Below, in pieces: positions 1 to 6,682 of a stretch of DNA of 10,426 nucleotides. The DNA lies in contig JAUNXW010000046.1 of the NCBI GenBank assembly GCA_030539595.1, positions 604 through 11,029 of the forward strand, given 5' to 3'. The position numbers and the translations under genes are program-made. The notes beneath the pieces were generated by a model, which worked only from the letters and a program-made list of their open reading frames with translations, searched no databases and was not told where the DNA came from. The stretch's first letter is position 1. Each line of letters starts with the position of its first letter. This stretch comes from Methanocorpusculum sp. GTDB lineage: Archaea > Halobacteriota > Methanomicrobia > Methanomicrobiales > Methanocorpusculaceae.

Positions 1-247
1 TGATGAAACCTTTGTCATCTATATACTGAACCATTAAACCGATTTCATCCATATGAGCCGCAAGCATAATTTTGAAGTCGTCGCCTTTTTTAATAGCGAT
101 GACGTTACCCATCTTGTCGGTCTTGATTTCATCGACATAGTCTTTGATTTCTTCTTTGATTACTTTGGCAACGTTTCCTTCATAGCCTGAAATTCCGTGT
201 GCGTTGGAAAGTTTTTCAAGCAGAGTATTGAGCTGTTCAATTTCCAT
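1..247 (-). CDS. M42 family metallopeptidase (TET-type aminopeptidase / endoglucanase-M family), N-terminal part only
   Basis: The first 82 codons of a gene that continues beyond the left edge of the window. The product begins MEIEQLNTLLEKLSNAHGIS and contains GYEG near residue 21 and AAHMDEIG at residues 63-70. The latter is the M42 metal-site motif, with His65 as a metal ligand and Asp67 as the usual partner. M42 enzymes are cytosolic, cobalt- or zinc-dependent aminopeptidases that in archaea form large tetrahedral (TET) complexes and trim peptides after proteasomal degradation. The ATG at 247 directly follows the stop codon of the aminotransferase (TAA then ATG, no gap). A partial ribosome site, GAAGGT, lies about nine bases upstream inside the preceding gene. 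It is the third gene of a minus-strand cluster. Substrate preference cannot be judged from this fragment. The family call is firm because motif and N-terminal fold agree. Confidence 0.9.
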   Translation of the reverse strand, partial: MEIEQLNTLLEKLSNAHGISGYEGNVAKVIKEEIKDYVDEIKTDKMGNVIAIKKGDDFKIMLAAHMDEIGLMVQYIDDKGFI

Positions 248-1357
248 TTAATTCACTACCTTCTCTATTCTCTTTAATGCTTCAATAATATTTTTCTGTG
301 ATGTCGCATAGCTCATTCTCGCAAATCCTTCTCCGAGCGAGCCGAATGCTTTTCCGGGAGTTATAATAACGTCTGCTGCGACAATTTTCATAATTGTGTC
401 AAGATCAAGTTTCGGGAAAGCATAGAATGCACCCTGAGGCATTGCAACTTCAATTCCCAAATCATGCAGACCTTTTATGAGCAGATTGCGTCTGGCTTCG
501 TATTCTTTTTTCATTACGCCGATTGAACTCTGGTCGCCTGTGTATGCTTCAAGTGCCGCATACTGAGCTATGGATGTCGGGCAGGCAAGTGAATACTGCT
601 GAACTTTTACTGCCTCTCCAATAATCTCTTCAGAAGCCGCCATGTATCCTATTCTCCAGCCTGTCATTGCGTAGGTCTTGCTTGTCGCGTTTACGGTAAT
701 TACGTTGTCTCCGAATTTTGCCGCGCTGACGAACCCAACTCCGTCGTAGCAGAATTTTTCATAGACTTCATCTGAGATTACGGTTACACCGTAATCTGCG
801 GCAGATTCAACAACTGCGCGGATTGTTTCCTGAGACTCAACCATACCCGTTGGGTTTGCAGGGCTGTTTAAGACCATGACTTTGGTTTTTTTGTCTGCGA
901 AGTGTTCTTTGAGCGCTTCAATATCCAGATGTAAATCAGGTCTGAGGGCTACAGGGTCTGGTTTTCCTCCGGCAAGTGCTGCAAGAGAACCATATGAAAC
1001 AAATCCCGGGTTGTTGAATACAACTTTTTCGCCGTCTTCAATCAAACATTGAATCGCCGCGTGAAGTGCGCCAGAACCACCCGCGGTGATTAATACATTT
1101 TTGAGACCGCAGTTAAGCCCATTCTCGCGCTTGAGTTTGTCTGCGACAGCAAGCCTGAGTTCATCAATTCCCGCGTTGTTTGTGTACCCTGTATATCCTT
1201 TTTTCAGGGCGTCAATTGCGGCATTTTTAATATTTTCAGGTGTGTCAAAATCAGGCTGACCAAGTCCCATGTTGATAGCGTTAGGTCCTGCCGCTTCAAA
1301 CATTTTTCTGATGCCTGAGATGTCTATTGATTTTACTCTTTCAGAGAAATCGGTCAT
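248..1357 (-). CDS. Pyridoxal-phosphate aminotransferase, class I/II (aspartate/aromatic aminotransferase-like)
   Basis: A 369-residue fold-type I aminotransferase, expected in the cytosol, moving an amino group between an amino acid and a 2-oxo acid. Visible landmarks: GLGQPDFDTP at 31-40, the YTGYTNNAG substrate loop near 55-63, NSPANPTG at 164-171 with Asn168 contacting the cofactor, Asp196 and Tyr199 in ISDEVYE, Lys227 in NATSKTYAMTGWR as the Schiff-base lysine, and Arg347 in FARMSY as the carboxylate-binding arginine. It is slightly shorter than the usual 380-400 residues because the stretch between FPKLDLD and the PGKAFG motif is compact. The start lies two bases after the hexuloisomerase stop, and the stop abuts the M42 start, so the three are probably one transcript. 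There is no clear ribosome site before this ATG. Substrate (aspartate, alanine, aromatic) is not resolved by the motifs. Confidence 0.92.
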   Translation of the reverse strand: MTDFSERVKSIDISGIRKMFEAAGPNAINMGLGQPDFDTPENIKNAAIDALKKGYTGYTNNAGIDELRLAVADKLKRENGLNCGLKNVLITAGGSGALHAAIQCLIEDGEKVVFNNPGFVSYGSLAALAGGKPDPVALRPDLHLDIEALKEHFADKKTKVMVLNSPANPTGMVESQETIRAVVESAADYGVTVISDEVYEKFCYDGVGFVSAAKFGDNVITVNATSKTYAMTGWRIGYMAASEEIIGEAVKVQQYSLACPTSIAQYAALEAYTGDQSSIGVMKKEYEARRNLLIKGLHDLGIEVAMPQGAFYAFPKLDLDTIMKIVAADVIITPGKAFGSLGEGFARMSYATSQKNIIEALKRIEKVVN

Positions 1358-1359
1358 TT

Positions 1360-1965
1360 TTACTCAATGTTGGTGTGGCGTTTCTTGAGGTCGCTTTCCT
1401 CTATTTTCTGCATATCCATCAGAGTTGAAATTGCTGCGTCGCCGAATATGAGCGCGGCTGTTTCAAATAATGTTCCAAGCGGGGCAAACGAGCGGTAAGC
1501 TCCAAGCATCTGACGAATTTCATATTCGTGTTCATCTTCAATTACAAGGTCGCGCTGTGTATCGATTTTTACGATATAGTCCGCAATTTTTCCGATGCGC
1601 GAGTCCGGGGTTGCTGTTATCAAAGCAACTTCTGCTCCGAGACTTTTTGCTGTGTCTGCAATATCTGCAATTGTTTTTGTTCCGCCTGACCCTGAGAATG
1701 CTATGAATAAATCTTCGTTTGAGATTGGCGGTGTGATTGTTTCACCGACGACGTATGAGTAAAAGCCTGCGTGCATTAATCGCATTGCAAAGGATTTTGC
1801 AACAAGTCCGGAGCGGCCCGCACCCATTACAAAGACTCTTTTGGCTTTTGTGATTCCTCCAAGAAAAGCTCCAATCTGTTCAGATGAGGCTGAAAATGCT
1901 ATGGCGTCGACTTTTGCAGCCATTAAGCTCATCATTTTTTTGACCGAGATTCCATTATCATCCAT
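1360..1965 (-). CDS. hxlB: 6-phospho-3-hexuloisomerase (SIS domain)
   Basis: A 201-residue SIS-domain protein of the PHI family, which interconverts D-arabino-hex-3-ulose 6-phosphate and fructose 6-phosphate. In archaea this works with hexulose-6-phosphate synthase in the ribulose monophosphate route, used mainly to make ribulose 5-phosphate. Landmarks: VMGAGRSGLVAKSFAMRLMH at 46-65, GETITPPI at 74-81, the sugar-phosphate loop IAFSGSGGT at 88-96, and PLGTLFE at 162-168. His65 and Glu168 occupy positions that are conserved in the family and proposed for catalysis. Length matches the family (about 180-210). It is the first gene of a minus-strand cluster, and no synthase partner lies in the window. 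No Shine-Dalgarno sequence precedes the ATG; the upstream stretch is simply AT-rich. Other SIS isomerases are possible, but the MGAGRSG and PLGTLFE pair favours PHI. Confidence 0.88.
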   Translation of the reverse strand: MDDNGISVKKMMSLMAAKVDAIAFSASSEQIGAFLGGITKAKRVFVMGAGRSGLVAKSFAMRLMHAGFYSYVVGETITPPISNEDLFIAFSGSGGTKTIADIADTAKSLGAEVALITATPDSRIGKIADYIVKIDTQRDLVIEDEHEYEIRQMLGAYRSFAPLGTLFETAALIFGDAAISTLMDMQKIEESDLKKRHTNIE

Positions 1966-2079
1966 AATTGTATATTTATTTGCTTTTTGGGTTAATGAGA
2001 GTGTTGTTAGTGCTTCTCATCGATAAAATACGAAGCCTTATATCAGTCCAACTCAAATGTAATAGAGCACTTAGTCAGT
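1966..2079. promoter_or_regulatory. Divergent intergenic region between the hexuloisomerase and tRNA-Arg, with probable TATA boxes
   Basis: This 114-base stretch separates two divergent genes and must hold both promoters. On the plus strand, CTTATATCA at 2037-2045 is a plausible TATA box, placing initiation near 2066 with a short leader ahead of the tRNA; ATAAAATA at 2023-2030 is an alternative. The same 2023-2030 box read on the minus strand could serve the hexuloisomerase, with a leader of about 35 bases. The assignment is by position and base composition only. Confidence 0.45.
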
Positions 2080-2151
2080 GTCCCGGTAGGGTAGAGGATA
2101 TCCTAGAAGCCTGCGGAGCTTTTGACTGGGGTTCGAATCCCCATCGGGACG
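2080..2151 (+). tRNA. tRNA-Arg (anticodon GCG)
   Basis: A full cloverleaf can be folded. The acceptor stem is GTCCCGG (2080-2086) with TCGGGAC (2144-2150), one G-U pair, and discriminator G at 2151. The D arm is GGGT/TCCT with GG in the loop. The anticodon stem is GAAGC/GCTTT with the seven-base loop CTGCGGA at 2111-2117, giving anticodon GCG at 2113-2115, which reads CGC and CGU. The T arm is TGGGG/CCCCA around TTCGAAT. There is no intron, and CCA is not encoded, as in many archaea. A T-rich run follows at once. Confidence 0.95.
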
Positions 2152-2172
2152 TTATTTATTTTTGTTTTTTCT
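2152..2172 (+). terminator. T-rich terminator after tRNA-Arg
   Basis: Directly after the tRNA 3' end the plus strand has three T-runs (TTATTTATTTTTG then TTTTTTC), typical of archaeal intrinsic termination, which needs a U-run but no hairpin. Confidence 0.6.
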
Positions 2173-2222
2173 GTATTTAAATTTCTTAAGTATGTTTTAA
2201 CAGTAGAATTCTGATAATTCAC

Positions 2223-2870
2223 CTATCTCTTTCTCTCTTCCTTTCTCCTTTTGCGTATATCGTTCACGTAATTCATATGCTCATTAACCACCTTTTCTTT
2301 CGCGTCCGCGCATTTCATAACCCGAATAAATATCTCTTCCACTGACCTATCGGAGATAATTTTTTCGTGAACATGACCCTCAAGAGTTTTTGACAAATCC
2401 GAAAGATGAGTAACAATATAATCCGTTGAACTTTTCGGACAGCCGGATATATCACAGTTGTCTGAAAAAACAATCACTGACTTGAAAAAGTTTTCCGGCA
2501 GGTCAAGATAATCAGCAAGAACTCTGAGATGCTTTTTGTTCTGTGCAATTGGATTTTGTATTGTAATAATAGTGTCAGAGGATTTCATCCACAGTCTGTC
2601 ATTGATTTTACCGGTCAAAGTTCCGGAAAGATACTTATTCTCAAAAACATAAATTCCGGAATTATGAATCATCACAAGATCAATCTCAGACCATTTCTTC
2701 TGACCTTCGGAAACATACAGCGAAGAATTCGAAATCAGAGAAGTGCCTTCCAATTTCTCTGAAAATTTCAGCAGGCAGAAAAATAATTCCTTCTCACCGT
2801 TAGCTCCGGCGATTTTTGAAAGACTTTTCTCAGCCTTTACCGCTATCCACTCTTTCGGCTGGGCTGTCAT
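2223..2870 (-). CDS. NERD (nuclease-related) domain protein
   Basis: A 215-residue protein with a PD-(D/E)XK-like NERD domain over roughly residues 18-125. Seen: GANGEKEL at 22-29 with Glu26, EIDLVMI at 62-68 with Asp64, VFENKY at 75-80 giving Glu77-x-Lys79, and IQNPIAQ at 104-110, the QNP motif common to NERD proteins. These residues match an intact nuclease-type active site. The rest is less conserved and ends in a very basic tail (RKRRKEERKR) that could bind nucleic acid. NERD domains occur alone or fused to helicases and kinases, and their substrate is mostly unproven. The ATG overlaps the stop of the acetyltransferase gene by four bases (ATGA), so the two are almost surely co-translated. 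There is no signal peptide or membrane span. The family call is good; the biological role is unknown. Confidence 0.82.
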   Translation of the reverse strand: MTAQPKEWIAVKAEKSLSKIAGANGEKELFFCLLKFSEKLEGTSLISNSSLYVSEGQKKWSEIDLVMIHNSGIYVFENKYLSGTLTGKINDRLWMKSSDTIITIQNPIAQNKKHLRVLADYLDLPENFFKSVIVFSDNCDISGCPKSSTDYIVTHLSDLSKTLEGHVHEKIISDRSVEEIFIRVMKCADAKEKVVNEHMNYVNDIRKRRKEERKR

Positions 2871-3343
2871 TTGGCAAGGTCGGTTAAAGTGTCTCCGGTT
2901 ATTCTGTAAACAGTCCAGTCGCTCATGGGCTGAGCTCCTATTGACAGATAAAAATCAATCGACGGCTTGTTCCAGTCAAGACACCACCATTCAAGTCTCC
3001 CGCATTTTCTTTCAACCGCGATACGTGCAAGTTCTCTTAAAAATCCCTTGCCGTAGCCTTTTCCGCGATAATTCGGCAGAACATAAAGGTCTTCCAGATA
3101 AATTCCCGCTCTTCCGAGGAACGTTGAAAAATTGTGGAAGAACAGAGCGAATCCGAAAGGAACGCCGTTTTCTTCACCAATTAAGACTTCTGCCTTCTTC
3201 TGAACAAAAAGCCACTCGCGAAGAAGTTCTTCGGTTGCCACAACCTGATCGCTCATTTTTTCGTAATCTGCAAGAGCTTTTATGAATTTTAAAATAAGAT
3301 GAATATCCGATTCGTCTGCCGTTCTGTAAACAGGAGATGCCAT
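2867..3343 (-). CDS. GNAT acetyltransferase of the SSAT (diamine / thialysine N-acetyltransferase-like) group
   Basis: A 158-residue single-domain GNAT enzyme that transfers acetyl from acetyl-CoA to an amine. Seen: the N-terminal strand with RTADESDI, DYEKM at 26-30, YLEDLYVLPNYRGKGYGKG at 82-100 containing the CoA pyrophosphate loop R-G-K-G-Y-G at 93-98, and WCLDWNKPSIDFYLSIGA at 120-137 with Tyr132 where the family keeps its general acid tyrosine. The sequence follows the layout of spermidine/spermine N1-acetyltransferase and its SSAT2 relatives (LADYE near the start, YLEDxxV, DWNxPSIxFY), including the C-terminal VYRITGDTLTDLAK region. Likely substrates are polyamines or amino-acid-like diamines, but SSAT2-type enzymes prefer thialysine, so substrate is open. 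It leads a two-gene unit with the NERD protein and is divergent from the symporter operon. Confidence 0.88.
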   Translation of the reverse strand: MASPVYRTADESDIHLILKFIKALADYEKMSDQVVATEELLREWLFVQKKAEVLIGEENGVPFGFALFFHNFSTFLGRAGIYLEDLYVLPNYRGKGYGKGFLRELARIAVERKCGRLEWWCLDWNKPSIDFYLSIGAQPMSDWTVYRITGDTLTDLAK

Positions 3344-3504
3344 TTCTATCTAATTTACTTTTATCCGCTAAATAGTTTTCAGAAATTATTGTCCACGCGC
3401 TCTTTTTGAAAAAGTCTCTGTTCTATGTAAACTCAGTATAAAAACATCCTCAAATCGATTTTCAAATCGATTATGTTATATGATAACAGGTGACACGATA
3501 TTAT
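3344..3504. promoter_or_regulatory. Divergent promoter region of the acetyltransferase and symporter units
   Basis: This region carries the start signals for the minus-strand acetyltransferase and the plus-strand symporter operon. On the plus strand TATAAAAA at 3437-3444 is the best TATA box, predicting initiation near 3463-3470. A second AT-rich box, GTTATATGA at 3475-3483, would predict initiation near 3505, so the small ORF could also be leaderless. For the minus strand there is no convincing box, only AT-rich sequence near 3360-3375. A strong inverted repeat (separate entry) lies just downstream of the first TATA box. Confidence 0.5.
3453..3472. promoter_or_regulatory. Putative operator: twin AATCGATT palindromes
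   Basis: AATCGATT, itself a perfect palindrome, occurs at 3453-3460 and again at 3465-3472, twelve bases apart. Read as a larger unit, ATCGATTT (3454-3461) and AAATCGAT (3464-3471) form an inverted repeat with a two-base spacer. It sits between the TATA box at 3437 and the small ORF, across the expected start of transcription, where a bound repressor would block initiation. The regulator is unknown. Confidence 0.55.
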
Positions 3505-3615
3505 ATGATATTGGGATTACCCGAGCTTACGGTATTTGCTGTCGGCGGGGCTATTGTATTGGTTTTTGTCCTCCTGATACTATGGGGAATTAAATTCCCC
3601 AAGGTGGAGGACTGA
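3505..3615 (+). CDS. Small single-span membrane protein, probable symporter small accessory protein
   Basis: A 36-codon ORF. The product starts MILGLPELTVFAVGGAI, continues through a strongly hydrophobic run to about residue 28 and ends with a charged tail (IKFPKVED). That is one membrane helix with a short N-terminal head. AGGTGA at 3488-3493 is a good ribosome site, with an 11-base spacing to ATG 3505; a GTG at 3490 is in frame but would overlap that site. The stop at 3613-3615 lies two bases before the symporter ATG, and the symporter ribosome site is inside its last codons, so translation is likely coupled. Tiny one-helix proteins encoded directly before sodium/solute symporter genes are known in methanogens and bacteria and are named symporter small accessory proteins. 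The assignment rests on position, size and topology rather than on a catalytic motif. Confidence 0.8.
   Translation: MILGLPELTVFAVGGAIVLVFVLLILWGIKFPKVED
3602..3610 (+). promoter_or_regulatory. Strong Shine-Dalgarno site of the symporter, inside the small ORF
   Basis: AGGTGGAGG, rich in the archaeal GGAGG/GGTG consensus, ends seven bases before ATG 3618. It is the strongest ribosome site in the window and fixes the symporter start. It directly follows an inverted repeat at 3584-3600. Confidence 0.85.
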
Positions 3616-3617
3616 TC

Positions 3618-5165
3618 ATGGCTTTAGGAAACGAAAGCACGATTGTTACTTTAATTTTAATCGCGGTCTACTTCGTGGTTCTTCTTGGAATAGGCGTATG
3701 GGCGTCAAAGAAAATCAGAAGTTCGGAAGACTATATGCTTGCCGGAAGAAGTTTAGGGTTCTGGCTGTTTACCCTTCTTATTGTCTGTTCAATCTGCAGC
3801 GGAATGACTTTAGTTGGAACGAGCGGTTTCGGTTACGCAAGCGGATGGCCGGGAATTTGGGAACAGATTTTTGTTCCGCTCGCGGCGTCATTTTGTATAA
3901 TTTTCTTCGGCTCAAAGCTGAACAGAATCGGCAAAAAGATTGGCTGTATGACAATTGAGGATTACTTTGCCACAAGATACGAAGACAACAAAGGTCTCAG
4001 AGCTCTTTCGGCATTTGCAAGTATTGCAGTCTCTCTTGTTTATCTGGTCGGTCAGTACACAGCAATAAGTATTGTATTAATTTGGGCTTTCGGGCTTGAA
4101 CACTGGCAGGCATTGCTTATCGCAGGCGTCATCATCACCGCATACACAGTAATCGGCGGATTGTATGCTGTTTCATGGACAGGACTTGTTCAGGGATTGA
4201 TTTTAATTTTCGGAATAATTCTTGTTGCTCCGTTTATTTTGACCTTCGCGGGCGGAGTTGAACATATCAATACAGTTCTTGCGGGAATTGACCCAAACCT
4301 TGTTCTTCCATGGTTCAGTTCAAATTACGCAGCCTATGCTTACTGCACGCCTGAATATCTGCTTTCATTCGGTGTCCTCTTAATTGTCGGACTTGCCTGT
4401 GCTCCTCACGTTCTTTCAAACGTGTTTGCCGCGAAGAAGGCTTCATACTTTAAGTGGGCTCCGCTTGTAGCATTCGGTATTTACTTGGTTGTAATGATTC
4501 TTGTGAAGCTCTGTGGAATGGCAGTTCGAGCAATGTCTGAGGATGGTCTGATTGATGCAACAACAGCACCCGACTTTGCCCTGCTTGAGGGAATAAAAGC
4601 GGCAAGCCCGTCAATATTTATTACGGCTTTGTTTGCCGTGATTGTTCTTTCAGCTGTGATGTCGACAACCGACAGGCTGATGCTTACTGTTGGAACAGAG
4701 TTCTCTTGGAACATTTTCAAGACTATGCTGAAACCAAAAGCAAACGAGCGTCAGGTAATCAGAGTGAGCCAGATTTGTGTTCTGCTCGCGGCGGTAATTT
4801 CATTGGTTCTTGCAATTAACCCGCCCGAAATGCTTGCCTTCCTTATCTGGATGGGTATTGCCCTTATGCTTTGTGCATTTGCCGTTCCGCTTATTGCTGG
4901 ATTATACTGGAGACGTGCCACAGCCAAAGGAGCAATCGCATCTATGATTGTCGGGCTTGCAACCGCTCTCGGTTTAGGGCTTTATGTGAATGTTTTCGGC
5001 GGGGCTTTACCGATGCATTTCTCAATTTATGCTCTTGCAGCTTCAATTGCCGCTATGATTATCGTGAGTTTGCTCACAAAGAAAAATTCCGACTCCGCAC
5101 TCGATAATACCTACACAGGATTATATGTAGTCCCAAAGGATATGGTTGCAGAGAAAAAGGAATAA
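3618..5165 (+). CDS. Sodium:solute symporter (SSS family, PutP/PanF-like)
   Basis: A 515-residue integral membrane protein with about thirteen hydrophobic segments, the usual size and layout of the SSS family (LeuT fold), importing an organic solute with sodium. Seen: SSEDYMLAGRSLGFW at 35-49, the family N-terminal signature; YASGWPGIWE at 73-82; GGLYAVSWTGLVQG at 180-193; and SAVMSTTDRLMLTVGTE at 345-361, where Ser349 and Thr350 match the sodium-ligand Ser-Thr pair of PutP (Ser340/Thr341). The PutP Asp55 position is Ile59 here and the Asp of the SWTD motif is Gly189, so it is not a proline transporter of the PutP type. Many other SSS branches, including PanF, also lack Asp55. The C-terminal tail after about 487 is polar and cytosolic. 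Substrate is unknown; an organic acid or amino acid is a guess. It is coupled to the small ORF upstream. Confidence 0.9.
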   Translation: MALGNESTIVTLILIAVYFVVLLGIGVWASKKIRSSEDYMLAGRSLGFWLFTLLIVCSICSGMTLVGTSGFGYASGWPGIWEQIFVPLAASFCIIFFGSKLNRIGKKIGCMTIEDYFATRYEDNKGLRALSAFASIAVSLVYLVGQYTAISIVLIWAFGLEHWQALLIAGVIITAYTVIGGLYAVSWTGLVQGLILIFGIILVAPFILTFAGGVEHINTVLAGIDPNLVLPWFSSNYAAYAYCTPEYLLSFGVLLIVGLACAPHVLSNVFAAKKASYFKWAPLVAFGIYLVVMILVKLCGMAVRAMSEDGLIDATTAPDFALLEGIKAASPSIFITALFAVIVLSAVMSTTDRLMLTVGTEFSWNIFKTMLKPKANERQVIRVSQICVLLAAVISLVLAINPPEMLAFLIWMGIALMLCAFAVPLIAGLYWRRATAKGAIASMIVGLATALGLGLYVNVFGGALPMHFSIYALAASIAAMIIVSLLTKKNSDSALDNTYTGLYVVPKDMVAEKKE

Positions 5166-5180
5166 TCTTTTTTTTTCTTG
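5166..5180 (+). terminator. T-run terminator after the symporter
   Basis: Two bases after the symporter stop codon the plus strand has a nearly unbroken run of nine or more T residues (TCTTTTTTTTTCTTG), the usual archaeal termination signal. It separates the symporter transcript from the aldehyde dehydrogenase. Confidence 0.7.
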
Positions 5181-5250
5181 TATCTGAGAACATACAACAG
5201 ATTTAATTCCATAAGAAATACTCTGGAATCATTAATTACTCAACACTCAT

Positions 5251-5282
5251 AATTTTATACGCTGAAGTCTATATTTTTACAA
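5251..5282 (+). promoter_or_regulatory. Probable promoter of the aldehyde dehydrogenase, possibly leaderless
   Basis: TTTTATA at 5253-5259 is centred about 26 bases before the ATG at 5283, which is where an archaeal TATA box lies relative to the transcript start. There is no Shine-Dalgarno sequence before the ATG. Together these suggest a leaderless mRNA starting at or next to the ATG. TATATTTTT at 5269-5277 is too close to act as the box for this start. Confidence 0.5.
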
Positions 5283-6647
5283 ATGACAAATACCCTGCAA
5301 GTATACAATCCTGCCACAGAAAAAGTGATAGGAGAAATAAAAGAATTTTCATCCGACGACATAACATCAGCCGCAGAAAAAGCGAAGTCAGCCTCTGTCT
5401 CATGGGAAAATACATCCGCTTCGCAAAGAGCTGTAATATTTATCACAGCCGCCGCAAAAATCAGAGCGGACGCTGATGAACTCTCGCGGCTTTTAACCGC
5501 GGAAGAGGGTAAGCCGCTTAGTGAATCGCGTGATGAAATACTTGGGGCGGCTCATGTTTTTGAATACTACGCATCTGTTTGCGGAGCGGTTACAGGGGAC
5601 GCTAAACACTTACCCAAATACGGATATCTCAACGTCGTTCGAAAACCTGTTGGAATCTGCGCCGCAATAATCCCGTGGAATATGCCTGCCATAATTTTTG
5701 CATGGAAAGCAGGCGCTGCTGTTTCCTGCGGGAACACAATAATTGTCAAGCCTTCCAAAACCGCTCCGCTCACGATTCTCAAAATGGCTGAACTCATTAA
5801 CGGTTCTGGTCTGCCCGAAGGAGTTTTGCAGATTGCCACGGGAAGCGGTGAAACAGCAGGGCGCGAACTAATCTTAAACAAAGATATCCGTCATATTTCT
5901 TTTACAGGTTCAATAGATTCGGGAATTGAAGTCTCAAAACTTGCCGCACCAAATCTTAAGAAACTTACACTTGAGCTTGGAGGTAATGATGCATTCATTG
6001 TTACAAAATCAGCCGACCTTAACAAAGCAGCGTCTGCGGCTGTGCGTCACAGATTCTATAACTGCGGTCAGGTCTGCACCTCGGCAAAAAGAATAATTGT
6101 TCATGAGTCGCTTGTCGATGAATTCGTGAAACTTGTTTCCGAAAAAATTTCTAAACTTAATGTTGGAGACTGCGGTCTCGGTGCAAATCTCGGTCCTTTG
6201 AATAACTCGTCTCAGCGTAGTTCGGTATCTGAATCTGTTTCAAAATTAAAAGACGCGGGAGCGGAAATTATTCTCGGCGGGGAAGTCTGCAAAGGAGCCG
6301 GATTTTTCTATAAGCCCACTCTTCTGAAAAATGTTGACCCAAAAAACGTTAGTGAAGAAATATTTGGACCGGTTATGTCTGTAATTTCTTATTCTGAGGA
6401 CAGCGAGGCCTTAAAGATTGCCAACGGAACAAATTACGGTCTGGGAGCTTCTGTATGGACTGCCGATTTGAAGACCGCGAGACTGTTTGCAGATGAACTT
6501 AAGTCAGGGGTTGTCTGGGTAAATAAACATTTGATTCTTCCGCCTGAGATGCCGTTTGGAGGAGTGAAGATGTCAGGATTCGGCAGAGAAAACGGACTTG
6601 ATTTCATTTATGAATATACTGAGAGCAAAAGTATTCTATTCGGCTAA
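5283..6647 (+). CDS. NAD(P)-dependent aldehyde dehydrogenase (succinate-semialdehyde / lactaldehyde dehydrogenase-like)
   Basis: A 454-residue soluble enzyme of the ALDH superfamily that oxidises an aldehyde to a carboxylate with NAD+ or NADP+. Catalytic residues are all present: Asn133 in PWNMP, Lys156 in VKPSKTAP for the cofactor, FTGS at 207-210, Glu231 in LELGGND as general base, Cys265 in NCGQVCTSAKR as nucleophile, and EEIFGPV at 358-364. The length is slightly below the 460-500 of most bacterial members and near that of archaeal lactaldehyde dehydrogenases. Methanogens use such an enzyme (CofA) to make lactate for coenzyme F420, and similar proteins act on succinate semialdehyde or glycolaldehyde. 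The sequence alone does not separate these. It stands alone between two intergenic regions. An extra cysteine, Cys261, sits four residues before the nucleophile. Confidence 0.92.
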   Translation: MTNTLQVYNPATEKVIGEIKEFSSDDITSAAEKAKSASVSWENTSASQRAVIFITAAAKIRADADELSRLLTAEEGKPLSESRDEILGAAHVFEYYASVCGAVTGDAKHLPKYGYLNVVRKPVGICAAIIPWNMPAIIFAWKAGAAVSCGNTIIVKPSKTAPLTILKMAELINGSGLPEGVLQIATGSGETAGRELILNKDIRHISFTGSIDSGIEVSKLAAPNLKKLTLELGGNDAFIVTKSADLNKAASAAVRHRFYNCGQVCTSAKRIIVHESLVDEFVKLVSEKISKLNVGDCGLGANLGPLNNSSQRSSVSESVSKLKDAGAEIILGGEVCKGAGFFYKPTLLKNVDPKNVSEEIFGPVMSVISYSEDSEALKIANGTNYGLGASVWTADLKTARLFADELKSGVVWVNKHLILPPEMPFGGVKMSGFGRENGLDFIYEYTESKSILFG

Positions 6648-6682
6648 AACAGAATTGTTATCCGGTGATTTCTAATTTTAGA

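Noticed and set aside
2105..2120. An intron in the tRNA anticodon arm
   Set aside because: A seven-base loop with anticodon GCG forms directly with a five-pair stem, so no intron is needed.
2743..3285. A 180-codon open frame on the plus strand, opposite the acetyltransferase and NERD genes
   Set aside because: It is antisense to two genes with clear family motifs, its product has no recognisable domain and its composition is typical of an opposite-strand shadow.
3792..3800. Loss of the PutP Asp55 sodium residue as a sign of a dead or unusual transporter
   Set aside because: Several functional SSS branches, including PanF-like ones, lack this Asp; the Ser349-Thr350 pair is kept.
5567..5881. 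A 104-codon minus-strand frame within the aldehyde dehydrogenase
   Set aside because: It is fully inside a well-supported gene and shows no ribosome site or domain.
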